A stretch of 15,996 nt of DNA, taken from positions 1-15,996 of the forward strand of contig JBJETQ010000029.1 of NCBI GenBank assembly GCA_051883395.1. Direction: 5' to 3'. The notes below the pieces were generated by a model. That model saw only the letters and a list, made by a program, of their open reading frames with translations, was not told the origin of the DNA and did no database searches. Positions 4,986 through 12,759 of the stretch are shown piece by piece (position 1 is the first letter of the stretch; each line of letters starts with the position of its first letter). This DNA is from HGM11368 sp051883395. GTDB taxonomy: Bacteria > Bacillota > Clostridia > Christensenellales > UBA3700. The position numbers and the translations under genes are program-made.

Positions 4986-6788
4986 ATGCCCAAAGACCAA
5001 TCAAAAATTAGAAATTTCTGCATCGTTGCTCATATAGATCACGGTAAGAGTACGCTTGCCGACCGAATCATGGAGATAACGAGTACGGTTGCCAAGCGTG
5101 ATGCCAAGGAACAGTTGCTTGACAGCATGGATATAGAAAGAGAAAGGGGTATTACCATCAAGTTGACCCCTGTCAAAATGAATTACGTATATCAGGGACA
5201 GGAGTATGAACTCAATCTTATAGACACTCCGGGACACGTCGATTTTACCTACGAAGTTTCCCGTTCTCTCAAAGCGTGCGAAGGGGCAATTCTCATTGTC
5301 GACGCTTCTCAGGGAATAGAAGCTCAGACTTTGACCAACGTATATCTGGCATTGGACAACGATTTGGAAATAATACCTGTCATCAACAAGATAGACCTGC
5401 CTTCCGCAAGGCCGGACGAGATAAAGATGGAGATAGAAGACGTGATAGGACTCGACGCTTCCGACGCTCCGCTCGTGTCGGCAAAAGAAGGAATAGGCAT
5501 AGAAAAAGTGCTGCAACAGGTAATTACTTTGTTGCCTGCGCCCAAGGGCGATATAGAATCTCCGCTCAAAGCATTGATTTTCGATTCTTATTACGACAGT
5601 TACAAGGGAGCAATATCCTTTATAAGAGTATTTGACGGAGAAGTAAAGGCGGGCGACAAAATAAAGATGATGTCAAGCGGCAAAATCTTTGAAGTTACCG
5701 AAGTGGGAGTATTTGTGCCTAAGATGGTGCCGCAGGATACTTTGTCGGCAGGCGACGTAGGATATCTGTGTGCCAGCATCAAAAACGTGTCGGATACCAA
5801 AGTTGGCGATACCATAACTCTGGCGGAAGGTGGCGTAACTCAGCCGCTCGAAGGATACAAGGAAGTAGCTCCGATGGTTTACAGCGGTATTTATCCCGCC
5901 GACGGAGCGAAGTATAACGATCTCAAAGACGCATTGGAAAAACTAAAACTCAACGACGCTTCTCTTGTATATGAACCGGAAGTGTCGACGGCGCTCGGCT
6001 TTGGTTTCAGATGTGGTTTTTTGGGGTTGCTCCACATGGAGATTATCGAAGAAAGGTTAGAAAGAGAGTTTGATTTGGACTTGGTAACTACTGCGCCCAG
6101 CGTATCGTATCAGGTGGTAAAAACCAACGGAGAAGTCGAACTGATATCCAATCCTTCCAACCTGCCGCCTGCAAGCGAAATAGCCGAAATGCAGGAACCT
6201 GTCGTCAAGGCGTATCTGTTTACTCCGCCTGAGTACGTCGGTACGATAATGGAATTGTGTCAGGACAAGAGAGGGGAGTTTGTGGACCTGACGTATCTGG
6301 AAACTACCCGTGTAAGAATAGAATACTCCATTCCGCTCAACGAGATAGTATATGACTTTTTTGATTCTCTCAAATCTCGTACCAAGGGATACGCTTCGCT
6401 CGATTACGAGATAGTAGGGTACAAAAAAAGCGACCTTGTCAAGCTCGATATAATGCTCAACGGCGAAGTGTGCGACGCCCTGTCTTTGATTGTGCATCGA
6501 GATAAGGCATACGCAAGGGGCAGAGCGATAGCCGAAAAATTGAAAGAAGTCATTCCGAGACAAATGTTTGAAATTCCTATTCAGGCGTCAATCGGGGGTA
6601 AGGTCATAGCAAGAGAGACCGTCAAGGCAATGCGCAAGGACGTACTTGCCAAGTGTTATGGCGGCGATATTACCCGTAAGAAAAAGTTGCTTGAAAAGCA
6701 AAAAGAAGGAAAAAAGAGAATGCGTCAGGTAGGTAGCGTACAACTGCCGAGCGAAGCCTTTATGAGTATTCTCAAATTTGACAAATAA
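4986..6788 (+). CDS. lepA: Elongation factor 4 (LepA), ribosome-associated GTPase
   Basis: LepA is a translational GTPase that acts on the ribosome in initiation and back-translocation and is highly conserved in bacteria. At 600 residues it has the standard length. GTPase motifs are complete: P-loop AHIDHGKST (15-23), RERGITIK (51-58), DTPGH (79-83) and NKID (133-136). Elongation factor domains follow, and the LepA-specific C-terminal domain ends with GGDITRKKKLLEKQKEGKKRM and a QLPSEAFMSILK tail, which separates it from EF-G, BipA and TetM proteins. AAAGG lies about 7 bp before the ATG. The stop overlaps the hemW start by one base (TAATG). The lepA-hemW pairing is common in Bacillota, where hrcA-grpE-dnaK often follows; here it does not. 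Confidence 0.98.
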   Translation: MPKDQSKIRNFCIVAHIDHGKSTLADRIMEITSTVAKRDAKEQLLDSMDIERERGITIKLTPVKMNYVYQGQEYELNLIDTPGHVDFTYEVSRSLKACEGAILIVDASQGIEAQTLTNVYLALDNDLEIIPVINKIDLPSARPDEIKMEIEDVIGLDASDAPLVSAKEGIGIEKVLQQVITLLPAPKGDIESPLKALIFDSYYDSYKGAISFIRVFDGEVKAGDKIKMMSSGKIFEVTEVGVFVPKMVPQDTLSAGDVGYLCASIKNVSDTKVGDTITLAEGGVTQPLEGYKEVAPMVYSGIYPADGAKYNDLKDALEKLKLNDASLVYEPEVSTALGFGFRCGFLGLLHMEIIEERLEREFDLDLVTTAPSVSYQVVKTNGEVELISNPSNLPPASEIAEMQEPVVKAYLFTPPEYVGTIMELCQDKRGEFVDLTYLETTRVRIEYSIPLNEIVYDFFDSLKSRTKGYASLDYEIVGYKKSDLVKLDIMLNGEVCDALSLIVHRDKAYARGRAIAEKLKEVIPRQMFEIPIQASIGGKVIARETVKAMRKDVLAKCYGGDITRKKKLLEKQKEGKKRMRQVGSVQLPSEAFMSILKFDK

Positions 6789-7921
6789 TGGAAAACATAG
6801 GCGTTTATATTCATATTCCGTTTTGTCTGTCCCGCTGCTATTATTGCGATTTTGTATCTTCGTTGACCGACGACAAAAAGATAGAAAGATACGTCGATGC
6901 GCTGGTAGACGAGATAAAACTCGTGGCGGCGCAGATAAAGTATCATTACGTGGTGGACACGATATATATCGGTGGCGGCACTCCTTCTGTTCTGACGCCA
7001 AAACAACTCGGACATATCGTCTTCAATCTCAAAAAGTATCTTCGATGCGACGTCAAAGAGTTTACGATAGAAGCCAATCCGTGCAGCCTGGATATTGCAA
7101 AAATTACTGCGTACAGAAGGCTGGGAATTACAAGAGTAAGCATAGGCGTACAGACGTTTAACCCCACGATAGCCGCCAATATCGGCAGAATACACACGAG
7201 CGAGCAGGCAAAGCAAGCGATAGAGTGGGTGGTAAATAGCGGTCTTGATTGCAGCGTGGACGCCATGTTGGGCTTGCCGGGACAGAGTCGGGGAGATATT
7301 GACGACTTTGTCGACGAAATAGCACTAAGCGGCGTCGGACACGTGTCGGCGTATATGCTGAAACTCGAAGAAGGTACGACAATGTATAATGCGGTCAATC
7401 AGGGAAAGATGCAACTCCCCGATGAAGACGCCACCTGCGATATGTACGACCGCATCAGAGACAGGTTGCAAAGCAACGGCTTTCATCGCTACGAAGTGAG
7501 CAATTTTTGCAAGGAAGGCAAAGAGAGTAAGCACAATCTCAAATATTGGCAATGCCTGCCTTATATTGGGTTAGGGCTTGGGGCGCATAGTCTGGTGGGC
7601 AACAAGAGATTTTATAATCCGTCCGATTTTGCAGAGTATTACGCCGCTGTCGACAACGGAAAACTTGCTCATAGATTGGAACAAAAATTGTCCGAGAAGG
7701 ACATGATGGACGAGCGAATTATGCTTGGACTACGCATGGACAAAGGCATGGATATCGACAGATTCAACGCTGACTTTAATATTAATTTTCTCGATACGTA
7801 TCGACAAAAATTGAAAAAAGTGCAAGACTACGTCAAGATACAGGATAGGTTTTTGTCAATCAGGAGCGAGTATATGGGAGTGATGAACGGCATTATTTCC
7901 GAGCTGATTTTCGACGATTAA
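6788..7921 (+). CDS. hemW: HemW-type radical SAM protein (coproporphyrinogen oxidase-like, heme chaperone)
   Basis: This is a 377-residue radical SAM protein. The CxxxCxxC motif binding the [4Fe-4S] cluster is at Cys13, Cys17 and Cys20 (IPFCLSRCYYCDF). True HemN has a fourth Cys two residues later; here that position is Phe22, as in HemW. GGGTPS (62-67) is the SAM-binding GGE-like segment, and HNLKYW (249-254) is the HNxxYW motif typical of HemW. In studied members the protein binds heme and delivers it to respiratory enzymes and is not a coproporphyrinogen oxidase. Many fermentative bacteria keep hemW without a heme pathway, and no heme genes are in this window. It is translationally coupled to lepA. 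The terminator stem begins on its stop codon. Confidence 0.93.
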   Translation: MENIGVYIHIPFCLSRCYYCDFVSSLTDDKKIERYVDALVDEIKLVAAQIKYHYVVDTIYIGGGTPSVLTPKQLGHIVFNLKKYLRCDVKEFTIEANPCSLDIAKITAYRRLGITRVSIGVQTFNPTIAANIGRIHTSEQAKQAIEWVVNSGLDCSVDAMLGLPGQSRGDIDDFVDEIALSGVGHVSAYMLKLEEGTTMYNAVNQGKMQLPDEDATCDMYDRIRDRLQSNGFHRYEVSNFCKEGKESKHNLKYWQCLPYIGLGLGAHSLVGNKRFYNPSDFAEYYAAVDNGKLAHRLEQKLSEKDMMDERIMLGLRMDKGMDIDRFNADFNINFLDTYRQKLKKVQDYVKIQDRFLSIRSEYMGVMNGIISELIFDD

Positions 7922-7947
7922 AAAGACGAGCTTTTTGCTCGTCTTTT
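7921..7947. terminator. Bidirectional terminator between convergent genes
   Basis: A perfect 10-bp stem (AAAAGACGAG 7921-7930, CTCGTCTTTT 7938-7947) with a 7-nt loop ends in T-runs on both strands. It starts at the last base of the hemW stop and stops 1 bp before the end of the convergent gene at 7949, so it can serve both. Confidence 0.9.
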
Positions 7948-7948
7948 G

Positions 7949-8527
7949 TCAATTATTATTATCTACGTCGGCTAGCGGCACGACTTCGCTGTCAGCCGAT
8001 TGAGATTCGTCGTTCTTTACGTCGTTAAGTTTCGCAACTATTTTTTCTTTTCCTTTTTTAGCAACCTTTTTTACAAGGGCTTTGGTAATGAGAATATTGA
8101 TAGAAGTAATAAGTCCTATTATATGCATTATCAGCGACAGGACGGATAAAACTCGTGTAACCATATCGACAACCCCTGTCGGAGCTGAGCTTACCAAAAC
8201 CATTACGGTAGGTACGGCATGCACGATTTTTATTGATTTTCTGCCGAGCTTCAACATCTTTTTTGCTTTGGAATGAGTGCTTTTTGCACCGGCAACGTTT
8301 TTTGACAAAATAATGCAGGCTATCAGGATTACGTAGCTCAGGCCGATAAAAGCCATCATTACTATATTGATAGGCGACCAACCTTCCTTTACTACGTCTT
8401 TGATTGCCGATATAGTATAAAAGATAAGCGACGCAACCGTGGTGGCAAAATAGAGTATGGCAAACGTAACTTTCAGTTTGCCGGGTTGTTTTTCCGTTTT
8501 GGTTTCTTCTTTACTTTTGGTTTTCAT
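7949..8527 (-). CDS. Four-helix membrane protein, unrecognised
   Basis: This 192-residue protein is not recognised. It has a charged N-terminus (MKTKSKEETKTEKQPGK) and about four hydrophobic segments: 19-41, 53-75, 100-116 and 124-148. Between the second and third is a basic loop (KAKKMLKLGRKSIK). After the last comes a lysine-rich stretch (KALVKKVAKKGKEK) and an acidic, disordered tail ending DVDNNN. The even helix number and basic loops suggest both ends are cytoplasmic. No Shine-Dalgarno precedes the ATG; the predicted promoter places the transcript start on the ATG itself. It is divergent from the TetR gene, with 151 bp between start codons, so it could be a second target of that regulator. 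Coding status is supported by its length, membrane pattern and promoter. Confidence 0.8.
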   Translation of the reverse strand: MKTKSKEETKTEKQPGKLKVTFAILYFATTVASLIFYTISAIKDVVKEGWSPINIVMMAFIGLSYVILIACIILSKNVAGAKSTHSKAKKMLKLGRKSIKIVHAVPTVMVLVSSAPTGVVDMVTRVLSVLSLIMHIIGLITSINILITKALVKKVAKKGKEKIVAKLNDVKNDESQSADSEVVPLADVDNNN

Positions 8528-8533
8528 AATTTG

Positions 8534-8562
8534 ATTGTAACATCAAACAAAAAATATGTAAA
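8534..8562 (-). promoter_or_regulatory. Predicted promoter giving a leaderless mRNA for the four-helix protein
   Basis: On the minus strand TTTACA (8562-8557), a 17-bp spacer and TACAAT (8539-8534) form a good sigma-A promoter. Only 6 bp separate the -10 from the ATG (8527), so the expected start of transcription is the A of the start codon. Confidence 0.6.
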
Positions 8563-8566
8563 ACGC

Positions 8567-8595
8567 TTGATAAATATTTTTTAATATTTCATCAA
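8567..8595. repeat. AT-rich inverted repeat in the divergent promoter region
   Basis: TTGATAAATATT (8567-8578) pairs with AATATTTCATCAA (8583-8595) across a TTTT loop, 12 bp with one unpaired C. It lies between the two divergent promoters. It could be an operator for the neighbouring TetR protein or another factor. It is not a terminator: it follows no gene and has no GC-rich stem. Confidence 0.5.
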
Positions 8596-8616
8596 AATAT
8601 CATTATATATATGCTA

Positions 8617-8645
8617 TTGACAATTATGCGTAAATATACTATTAT
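8617..8645 (+). promoter_or_regulatory. Predicted sigma-A promoter of the tetR-antiporter operon
   Basis: TTGACA (8617-8622), a 17-bp spacer and TATTAT (8640-8645) are visible. The -10 box lies within the left arm of a palindromic operator, giving a simple repression geometry. Confidence 0.75.
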
Positions 8646-8664
8646 AGACTAAACGGTCTATAAT
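8641..8664. promoter_or_regulatory. TetR-type operator, perfect palindrome
   Basis: The arms ATTATAGAC (8641-8649) and GTCTATAAT (8656-8664) match over 9 bp around a 6-bp centre. The palindrome covers the -10 box and predicted start site just upstream of the TetR gene, the classic autorepression arrangement of this family. Confidence 0.78.
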
Positions 8665-8678
8665 TGAATGAGGTCTAT

Positions 8679-9284
8679 ATGAAAAAGCAACAAAAGACGG
8701 AATTGTCAAGAGAAAGAATAATCAATGCTGCAATCAACGAATTTGGCACCAACGGCTACAAAAAGGGTGCGCTCAACAATATCTGCGCAACGGGCATTGC
8801 CAAAGGACTGATGTATCACAACTTCCGCAGCAAGGAGCAGTTGTATCTCGAAACCGTCAGAGTAGCGTATGACAGTTTTATAGCATACGTCCATCAAAAC
8901 TGTGCCGCAGACGATTTTGACAAATATATGGCGGTAAGAGTTAAATTTATGAAAGAGCAAAGCAAGCTATGCAGAATTATGTTCGAAGCGCTCATTCAGC
9001 CGCCTTACAGACTCGAACAACAAATCAAGGAAATAAGACGTGAGTTTGACATGCTCAACGACAAGTTGTATTTTGCCATGATAGACAAGTTGTCGCTGAG
9101 AGACGGAGTAGAAAGAGAAAAAGCCAGCAAGTATTTTCATATCGTTCAGGATATGTTCAACGGATATTTCGGCAATATGCTTATGTCGGGAGAATCTGTT
9201 GAAAGCATAGTTGAAAAACACGAGCAGATTTTGCCTGAATTTATTGATTTGATGTTGCACGGTATAGTGGTAGAAAACAAATGA
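8679..9284 (+). CDS. TetR/AcrR-family transcriptional regulator
   Basis: This 201-residue repressor has a typical TetR N-terminal helix-turn-helix: RERIINAAINEFGTNGYKKGALNNICATGIAKGLMYHNFRSKEQLY, in the first ~55 residues (key features: FGTNGY, GLMYHNF, SKEQLY). The rest is an all-helical ligand-binding and dimerisation domain; the ligand cannot be read from sequence. The start is ATG 8679, with TGAGG and a 5-bp spacer. An in-frame TTG at 8664 lies in the operator and is rejected. The stop overlaps the antiporter start (ATGA), so the two are translationally coupled and the antiporter is a likely target. A perfect palindrome over its own -10 box implies autorepression, and it may also act on the divergent membrane-protein gene. 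Confidence 0.93.
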   Translation: MKKQQKTELSRERIINAAINEFGTNGYKKGALNNICATGIAKGLMYHNFRSKEQLYLETVRVAYDSFIAYVHQNCAADDFDKYMAVRVKFMKEQSKLCRIMFEALIQPPYRLEQQIKEIRREFDMLNDKLYFAMIDKLSLRDGVEREKASKYFHIVQDMFNGYFGNMLMSGESVESIVEKHEQILPEFIDLMLHGIVVENK

Positions 9285-10552
9285 TTGTTGAAGATTTATT
9301 GTCATTATTTGTCGCCGTGGCGATATGTTATCTTATCGGTATGGCGGCAACAAAAATAAAATTGCCTGCGATTTTGGGGTTTCTTGTCGGCGGAATGTTG
9401 ACAGGTCCCTATGCTCTCGGCATTGTATCGGACAGTTTGCTTCAAGCAGGTTGGTATGACGGTTTGGAAAGCCTGCTTGAATGTGTCGTGGGACTGATGA
9501 TAGGCGGAGAGTTGGTGTGGACAAAACTGAAAAAGTCGGGCAAGACGCTGGTTGTTACCACGCTCACTCAGTCGTTGGGTACGTTTTTGCTGGTAACGGC
9601 AGTATTTGCGATAGTATTTTATTTCAGCGGGATAGAGTTGTATCTTGCTGTCATATTCGGTAGTATTGCGCTGGCAACTGCGCCTGCGCCTGCTCTGTCG
9701 ATAGTCAAGGAATTCGGCACGAAAGGACCGGTAACCGACACGCTTGTACCTATGGCGGCGTTGGACGACGTTGTGGGAGTGGTGGTGTTTTTTACTACGA
9801 TAAGTGTAGTGGCAGGCAAGGTGAGCAACGGCGGTTTGCCGGCTTATGCGATAGTAGCGGCAATACTTTTGCCTATCGCCATAGGCGCAATTATAGGAAT
9901 TGCGGCAGGCTTTGTTCTTCGTCGCAAACTACAAAAGCCAATTACGTTGATAGTGGCTTTGACAGGAATTATTGCCACTTGCATAGTTGGTTTTGTGTGC
10001 AACAAATATCTGATGTCTGCGCCGATACTCAACTTTATGATGATGGGAATGGCATATTTTGCAGCAATTGCCAACATCGTATCCAAGGAAAGATTGCAAG
10101 AGATTATTTGTATATTTCAGCCGCTGCTCAATCTGGCTATCGTGGTTGTAATTTTCAATCTCGGAGCGGGACTGGACTGGCATGCAATTGCAGGGGCAGG
10201 ACTATATACCTTTATTTATATTGTCGTCAGAGCGGCAGGAAAGTATTGCGGTGCGGCATTGGGAGCAAAAATAACCAAAGCTCCGCCAACTGTGCAAAAG
10301 TATCTGGGCTTGACGCTTTTGCCACATTCGGGCGTGTCGCTGGTGTTTACGGGTATAGCCGTATCGGTTTTGTCGGCTGTCGACGTTCGGAGTACGCAGG
10401 TCTTGCAAGGCGCAATAGCCGCAGCCGCCATCATCAACGAAATAATTGCGGTAGTGGTGTCAAAAAAAGCTTTTGAGTGGGCAGGCGAAATCAGCGGAGA
10501 AAGAAAAAACGTCGATTATCGGAAATTAATAGATAGGGCAAATTTAAGTTGA
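9281..10552 (+). CDS. CPA2-family cation/proton antiporter
   Basis: This 423-residue integral membrane protein has about 12 hydrophobic helices, as in monovalent cation/proton antiporters that exchange Na+ or K+ for H+. The conserved core is visible: KLPAILGFLVGGMLTGPYAL near residues 27-46, ATAPAPALSIVKEFG (132-146), and the paired aspartates Asp162-Asp163 in MAALDDVVG, the ion-binding site of NapA-type exchangers. It ends soon after the last helix and has no TrkA-N or TrkA-C regulatory domain, unlike KefB/KefC. The start overlaps the tetR stop by four bases with no strong ribosome binding site of its own, implying coupling. Regulation by the adjacent TetR protein is likely. Substrate ion and physiological role (pH, salt or an inducer-linked stress) cannot be decided from sequence. 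Confidence 0.9.
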   Translation: MIVEDLLSLFVAVAICYLIGMAATKIKLPAILGFLVGGMLTGPYALGIVSDSLLQAGWYDGLESLLECVVGLMIGGELVWTKLKKSGKTLVVTTLTQSLGTFLLVTAVFAIVFYFSGIELYLAVIFGSIALATAPAPALSIVKEFGTKGPVTDTLVPMAALDDVVGVVVFFTTISVVAGKVSNGGLPAYAIVAAILLPIAIGAIIGIAAGFVLRRKLQKPITLIVALTGIIATCIVGFVCNKYLMSAPILNFMMMGMAYFAAIANIVSKERLQEIICIFQPLLNLAIVVVIFNLGAGLDWHAIAGAGLYTFIYIVVRAAGKYCGAALGAKITKAPPTVQKYLGLTLLPHSGVSLVFTGIAVSVLSAVDVRSTQVLQGAIAAAAIINEIIAVVVSKKAFEWAGEISGERKNVDYRKLIDRANLS

Positions 10553-10607
10553 AAACTATAAAATTTGTGGCAAAACGGAGCGTATGCTCTAATATAAGGA
10601 GAAAATT

Positions 10608-12005
10608 ATGAAAAAGGTATTGCTAAAAGCCGTACCGCTGTTGTTAGTGGTGGCTTTGCTATGTTCTCTGTTGATTTTTTACGGCGTAACGCTCAACAGG
10701 GACGACGGTCTGAACATAACCGAAACAGACCTTGCCCGTAGTGCGTCGATAAGCGGTTCGACAGGGTGCAAAGCGGCGTTTGACGGTAGTAAAATGACGT
10801 CGTGGAGCTTTGCAGGAAGCGGAAAAGAAGTTGTAATCGATTTTGGCGACGAGCAACAAATCAATGCTTTGCTTCTCAATGAAGTGGGCTTCAACGTCAA
10901 GCAGTTTTCCATATACGTAGACAACGACGGCGAATGGGAACTCAAATACAGACAAAACGAAATCGGTATCAACAGACTGGCAACCTTTTACACCGTCAGT
11001 ACAAGCAAAATCAAGATAACTTTTGACGATGTCAAAAACGTTGTTTCTATTTCCGACGTCAAGGTCTTCAATCTCAGACAAAGACAAAGAGAAGAAGAAT
11101 TGAGAGTAACGTCGTACATAACGCCGGGCGCATTGAGAAACGGTCTTATAGACCCCGACTGTTTTGACGTGGTAACCGACGTGCAACTGATTGCCTACGG
11201 AAGATTTGACGGACAGGGCAATATCGAAGACGGCGTGTATGACGACGGATACGGCAAGAGAGCCGACGCAGAACTTGCCATTCTCAGAGAACTGATAGCA
11301 GGCAGGGACGTCAATATCTACCTGACGATTTTTCCGCCGTTGTCGCCTGACAATATGGCAGACGTATTGAGAAACAATATGGATAACGCTGTGCAAAGCG
11401 TCGTCGAACGTGTGTTGGCAACGGGGGCGGACGGCGCAGACTTTGACTGGGAATATCCTGCCAATGCCGAAGAATATCGTCTGTACAGCGATTTTCTCGT
11501 CAGATTGAAGACCGAGCTGTCCAAGTATGACAAAAAGCTCTCCGTTGCGCTTTCTCCATGGAACGTGCAACTCACTCAGGAAGCCGTAGACGCCATAGAT
11601 TTGTTGCAGGTTATGGCTTACGATTTGTTCGACCACAACGGCGACAACAACTCTTATGCAGGAAGCGTAGACAGCGCAGTAAGATACATGCTCAACCGTG
11701 GTTTCAAAGCAAGTCAGATTTTTCTCGGCATATCTTATTACGGCAGACCTAGCGACGGCAAGGGAGAATGGTACAATTACAACGACCCTGCCTTTACGCC
11801 TGACGAATTTATTATGTTCCAGAACAACGTATGGTTCAACACTCCTACTACCGTAAGAGACAAGACTGTGTACGCCATACTCAAAGGACTTGGCGGAATA
11901 ATGACTTTTGCTCAGGACGAAGACGTGGCAATGACGCACGAACTTTCTCTAACTGCACAGATAGGCAAGGCGAGAGAGGCTTTCAGCGAGGTGGTTTATG
12001 AATAA
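10608..12005 (+). CDS. Membrane-anchored GH18 glycoside hydrolase with N-terminal F5/8C (CBM32-like) domain
   Basis: GH18 enzymes cleave beta-1,4 N-acetylglucosamine links in chitin, peptidoglycan-like polymers or the chitobiose core of N-glycans by substrate-assisted catalysis. The 465-residue protein starts with a hydrophobic segment (about 9-27) without a lipobox or clear cleavage site, so probably an uncleaved anchor with the rest outside. Residues about 38-155 resemble an F5/8 type C carbohydrate-binding domain (ARSASISGSTGCKAAFDG, then VVIDFG). The GH18 barrel follows from about 166. The catalytic DxxDxDxE is complete (Asp275, Asp278, Asp280, Glu282), as is MAYD (336-339). The usual Trp on the last strand is absent (GGIMTFAQDED, 429-439). 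AAGGAG lies 6 bp before the ATG; the gap to the antiporter is 55 bp with no terminator; the end overlaps the next gene by 8 bp. Confidence 0.9.
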   Translation: MKKVLLKAVPLLLVVALLCSLLIFYGVTLNRDDGLNITETDLARSASISGSTGCKAAFDGSKMTSWSFAGSGKEVVIDFGDEQQINALLLNEVGFNVKQFSIYVDNDGEWELKYRQNEIGINRLATFYTVSTSKIKITFDDVKNVVSISDVKVFNLRQRQREEELRVTSYITPGALRNGLIDPDCFDVVTDVQLIAYGRFDGQGNIEDGVYDDGYGKRADAELAILRELIAGRDVNIYLTIFPPLSPDNMADVLRNNMDNAVQSVVERVLATGADGADFDWEYPANAEEYRLYSDFLVRLKTELSKYDKKLSVALSPWNVQLTQEAVDAIDLLQVMAYDLFDHNGDNNSYAGSVDSAVRYMLNRGFKASQIFLGISYYGRPSDGKGEWYNYNDPAFTPDEFIMFQNNVWFNTPTTVRDKTVYAILKGLGGIMTFAQDEDVAMTHELSLTAQIGKAREAFSEVVYE

Positions 12006-12741
12006 AAAGGAAACAATAATTCAGTATCTCGGATTTACCAAAATTTTGGTTGCGTGTCTGGCGTTGCTGACGATATGTTGCGAGCTGCGCAGGTACATAT
12101 ACGACAATATCAACGCAACATTTACCTTTATCAGGCTGGGCGCAGAAGGCGTGTCAGTCTCCGTACTGACGCCAATATTGCTGGCAGCAGGAGTCTTGAT
12201 AGGAGCTGTGGGCGTGTTTGTTTTGCGTCGTCGCATTTCGCACAAGCTGGTTGACGGCGCATATCTTGCGGCTGCCTTTTGCTCTATTATCACTCTGATA
12301 TTCAATCCTTACAATCTTCAACTTGTTGCGCCTGACCAAAATCTGCAAAATATCACGTCATTCAATCTGCTCGCCGTTATGGTATTTGCAACGATAACGG
12401 TGGCTGTGCTGTGCTTTGCGATAGGCGGCAGCCTGACGTTCAGTTGCAAAGGAAACGGCAAAGTTGCCGCAACTATTATTTGTATTGCCGTTACGGCGAC
12501 GGTAGTTGCGATTATCACCACCTATTTCAATTGGTCGTTTGTAATATGTCTTGGCGTTTATACGGCGATGTTGCTCGCTCTTGCCGTTGCAGGACTGATG
12601 ATAGGATACCAAGCGCCGACGCAAGCCCAATCAACGTTTTCGATTACGCAATTTACGTTGCAAGCGGCAGTAATAGTCGTATGTATAATTACGGTGATGA
12701 TAGTTGGGTTCTTCATCACGGACAACGCAATTTTGTTTTGA
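11998..12741 (+). CDS. Seven-helix membrane protein, unrecognised
   Basis: This 247-residue protein is not recognised. About seven hydrophobic segments are visible, near residues 11-28, 52-76, 86-104, 122-146, 155-173, 179-203 and 219-241. Soluble parts are very short, with a basic loop RRRISHK (77-83) after the second helix. It has no transporter signature that I can name and no nucleotide-binding partner gene beside it. The start at 11998 overlaps the GH18 gene by 8 bp, with a GAGGTGG ribosome binding site inside that gene, so the two are cotranslated. This tight coupling suggests it works with the surface GH18 enzyme, for example in anchoring, uptake or modification of a glycan. The gap to the DUF5054 gene is 18 bp. 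Confidence 0.82.
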   Translation: MNKKETIIQYLGFTKILVACLALLTICCELRRYIYDNINATFTFIRLGAEGVSVSVLTPILLAAGVLIGAVGVFVLRRRISHKLVDGAYLAAAFCSIITLIFNPYNLQLVAPDQNLQNITSFNLLAVMVFATITVAVLCFAIGGSLTFSCKGNGKVAATIICIAVTATVVAIITTYFNWSFVICLGVYTAMLLALAVAGLMIGYQAPTQAQSTFSITQFTLQAAVIVVCIITVMIVGFFITDNAILF

Positions 12742-12759
12742 AAAATATAAGGGTGAAAC

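Noticed and set aside
6788..7921. HemN-type coproporphyrinogen III dehydrogenase
   Set aside because: The fourth Cys of the HemN CxxxCxxCxC motif is Phe22 and the HNxxYW motif of HemW is present.
10577..10590. Terminator between the antiporter and GH18 genes
   Set aside because: The GAGC-GTAT-GCTC hairpin is short and lacks a T-run.
10659..11939. Minus-strand ORF of 426 codons opposite the GH18 gene
   Set aside because: Despite its length it has no recognisable domain, and the plus strand carries intact GH18 motifs, a signal anchor and a good ribosome binding site. It is an antisense shadow created by codon bias.
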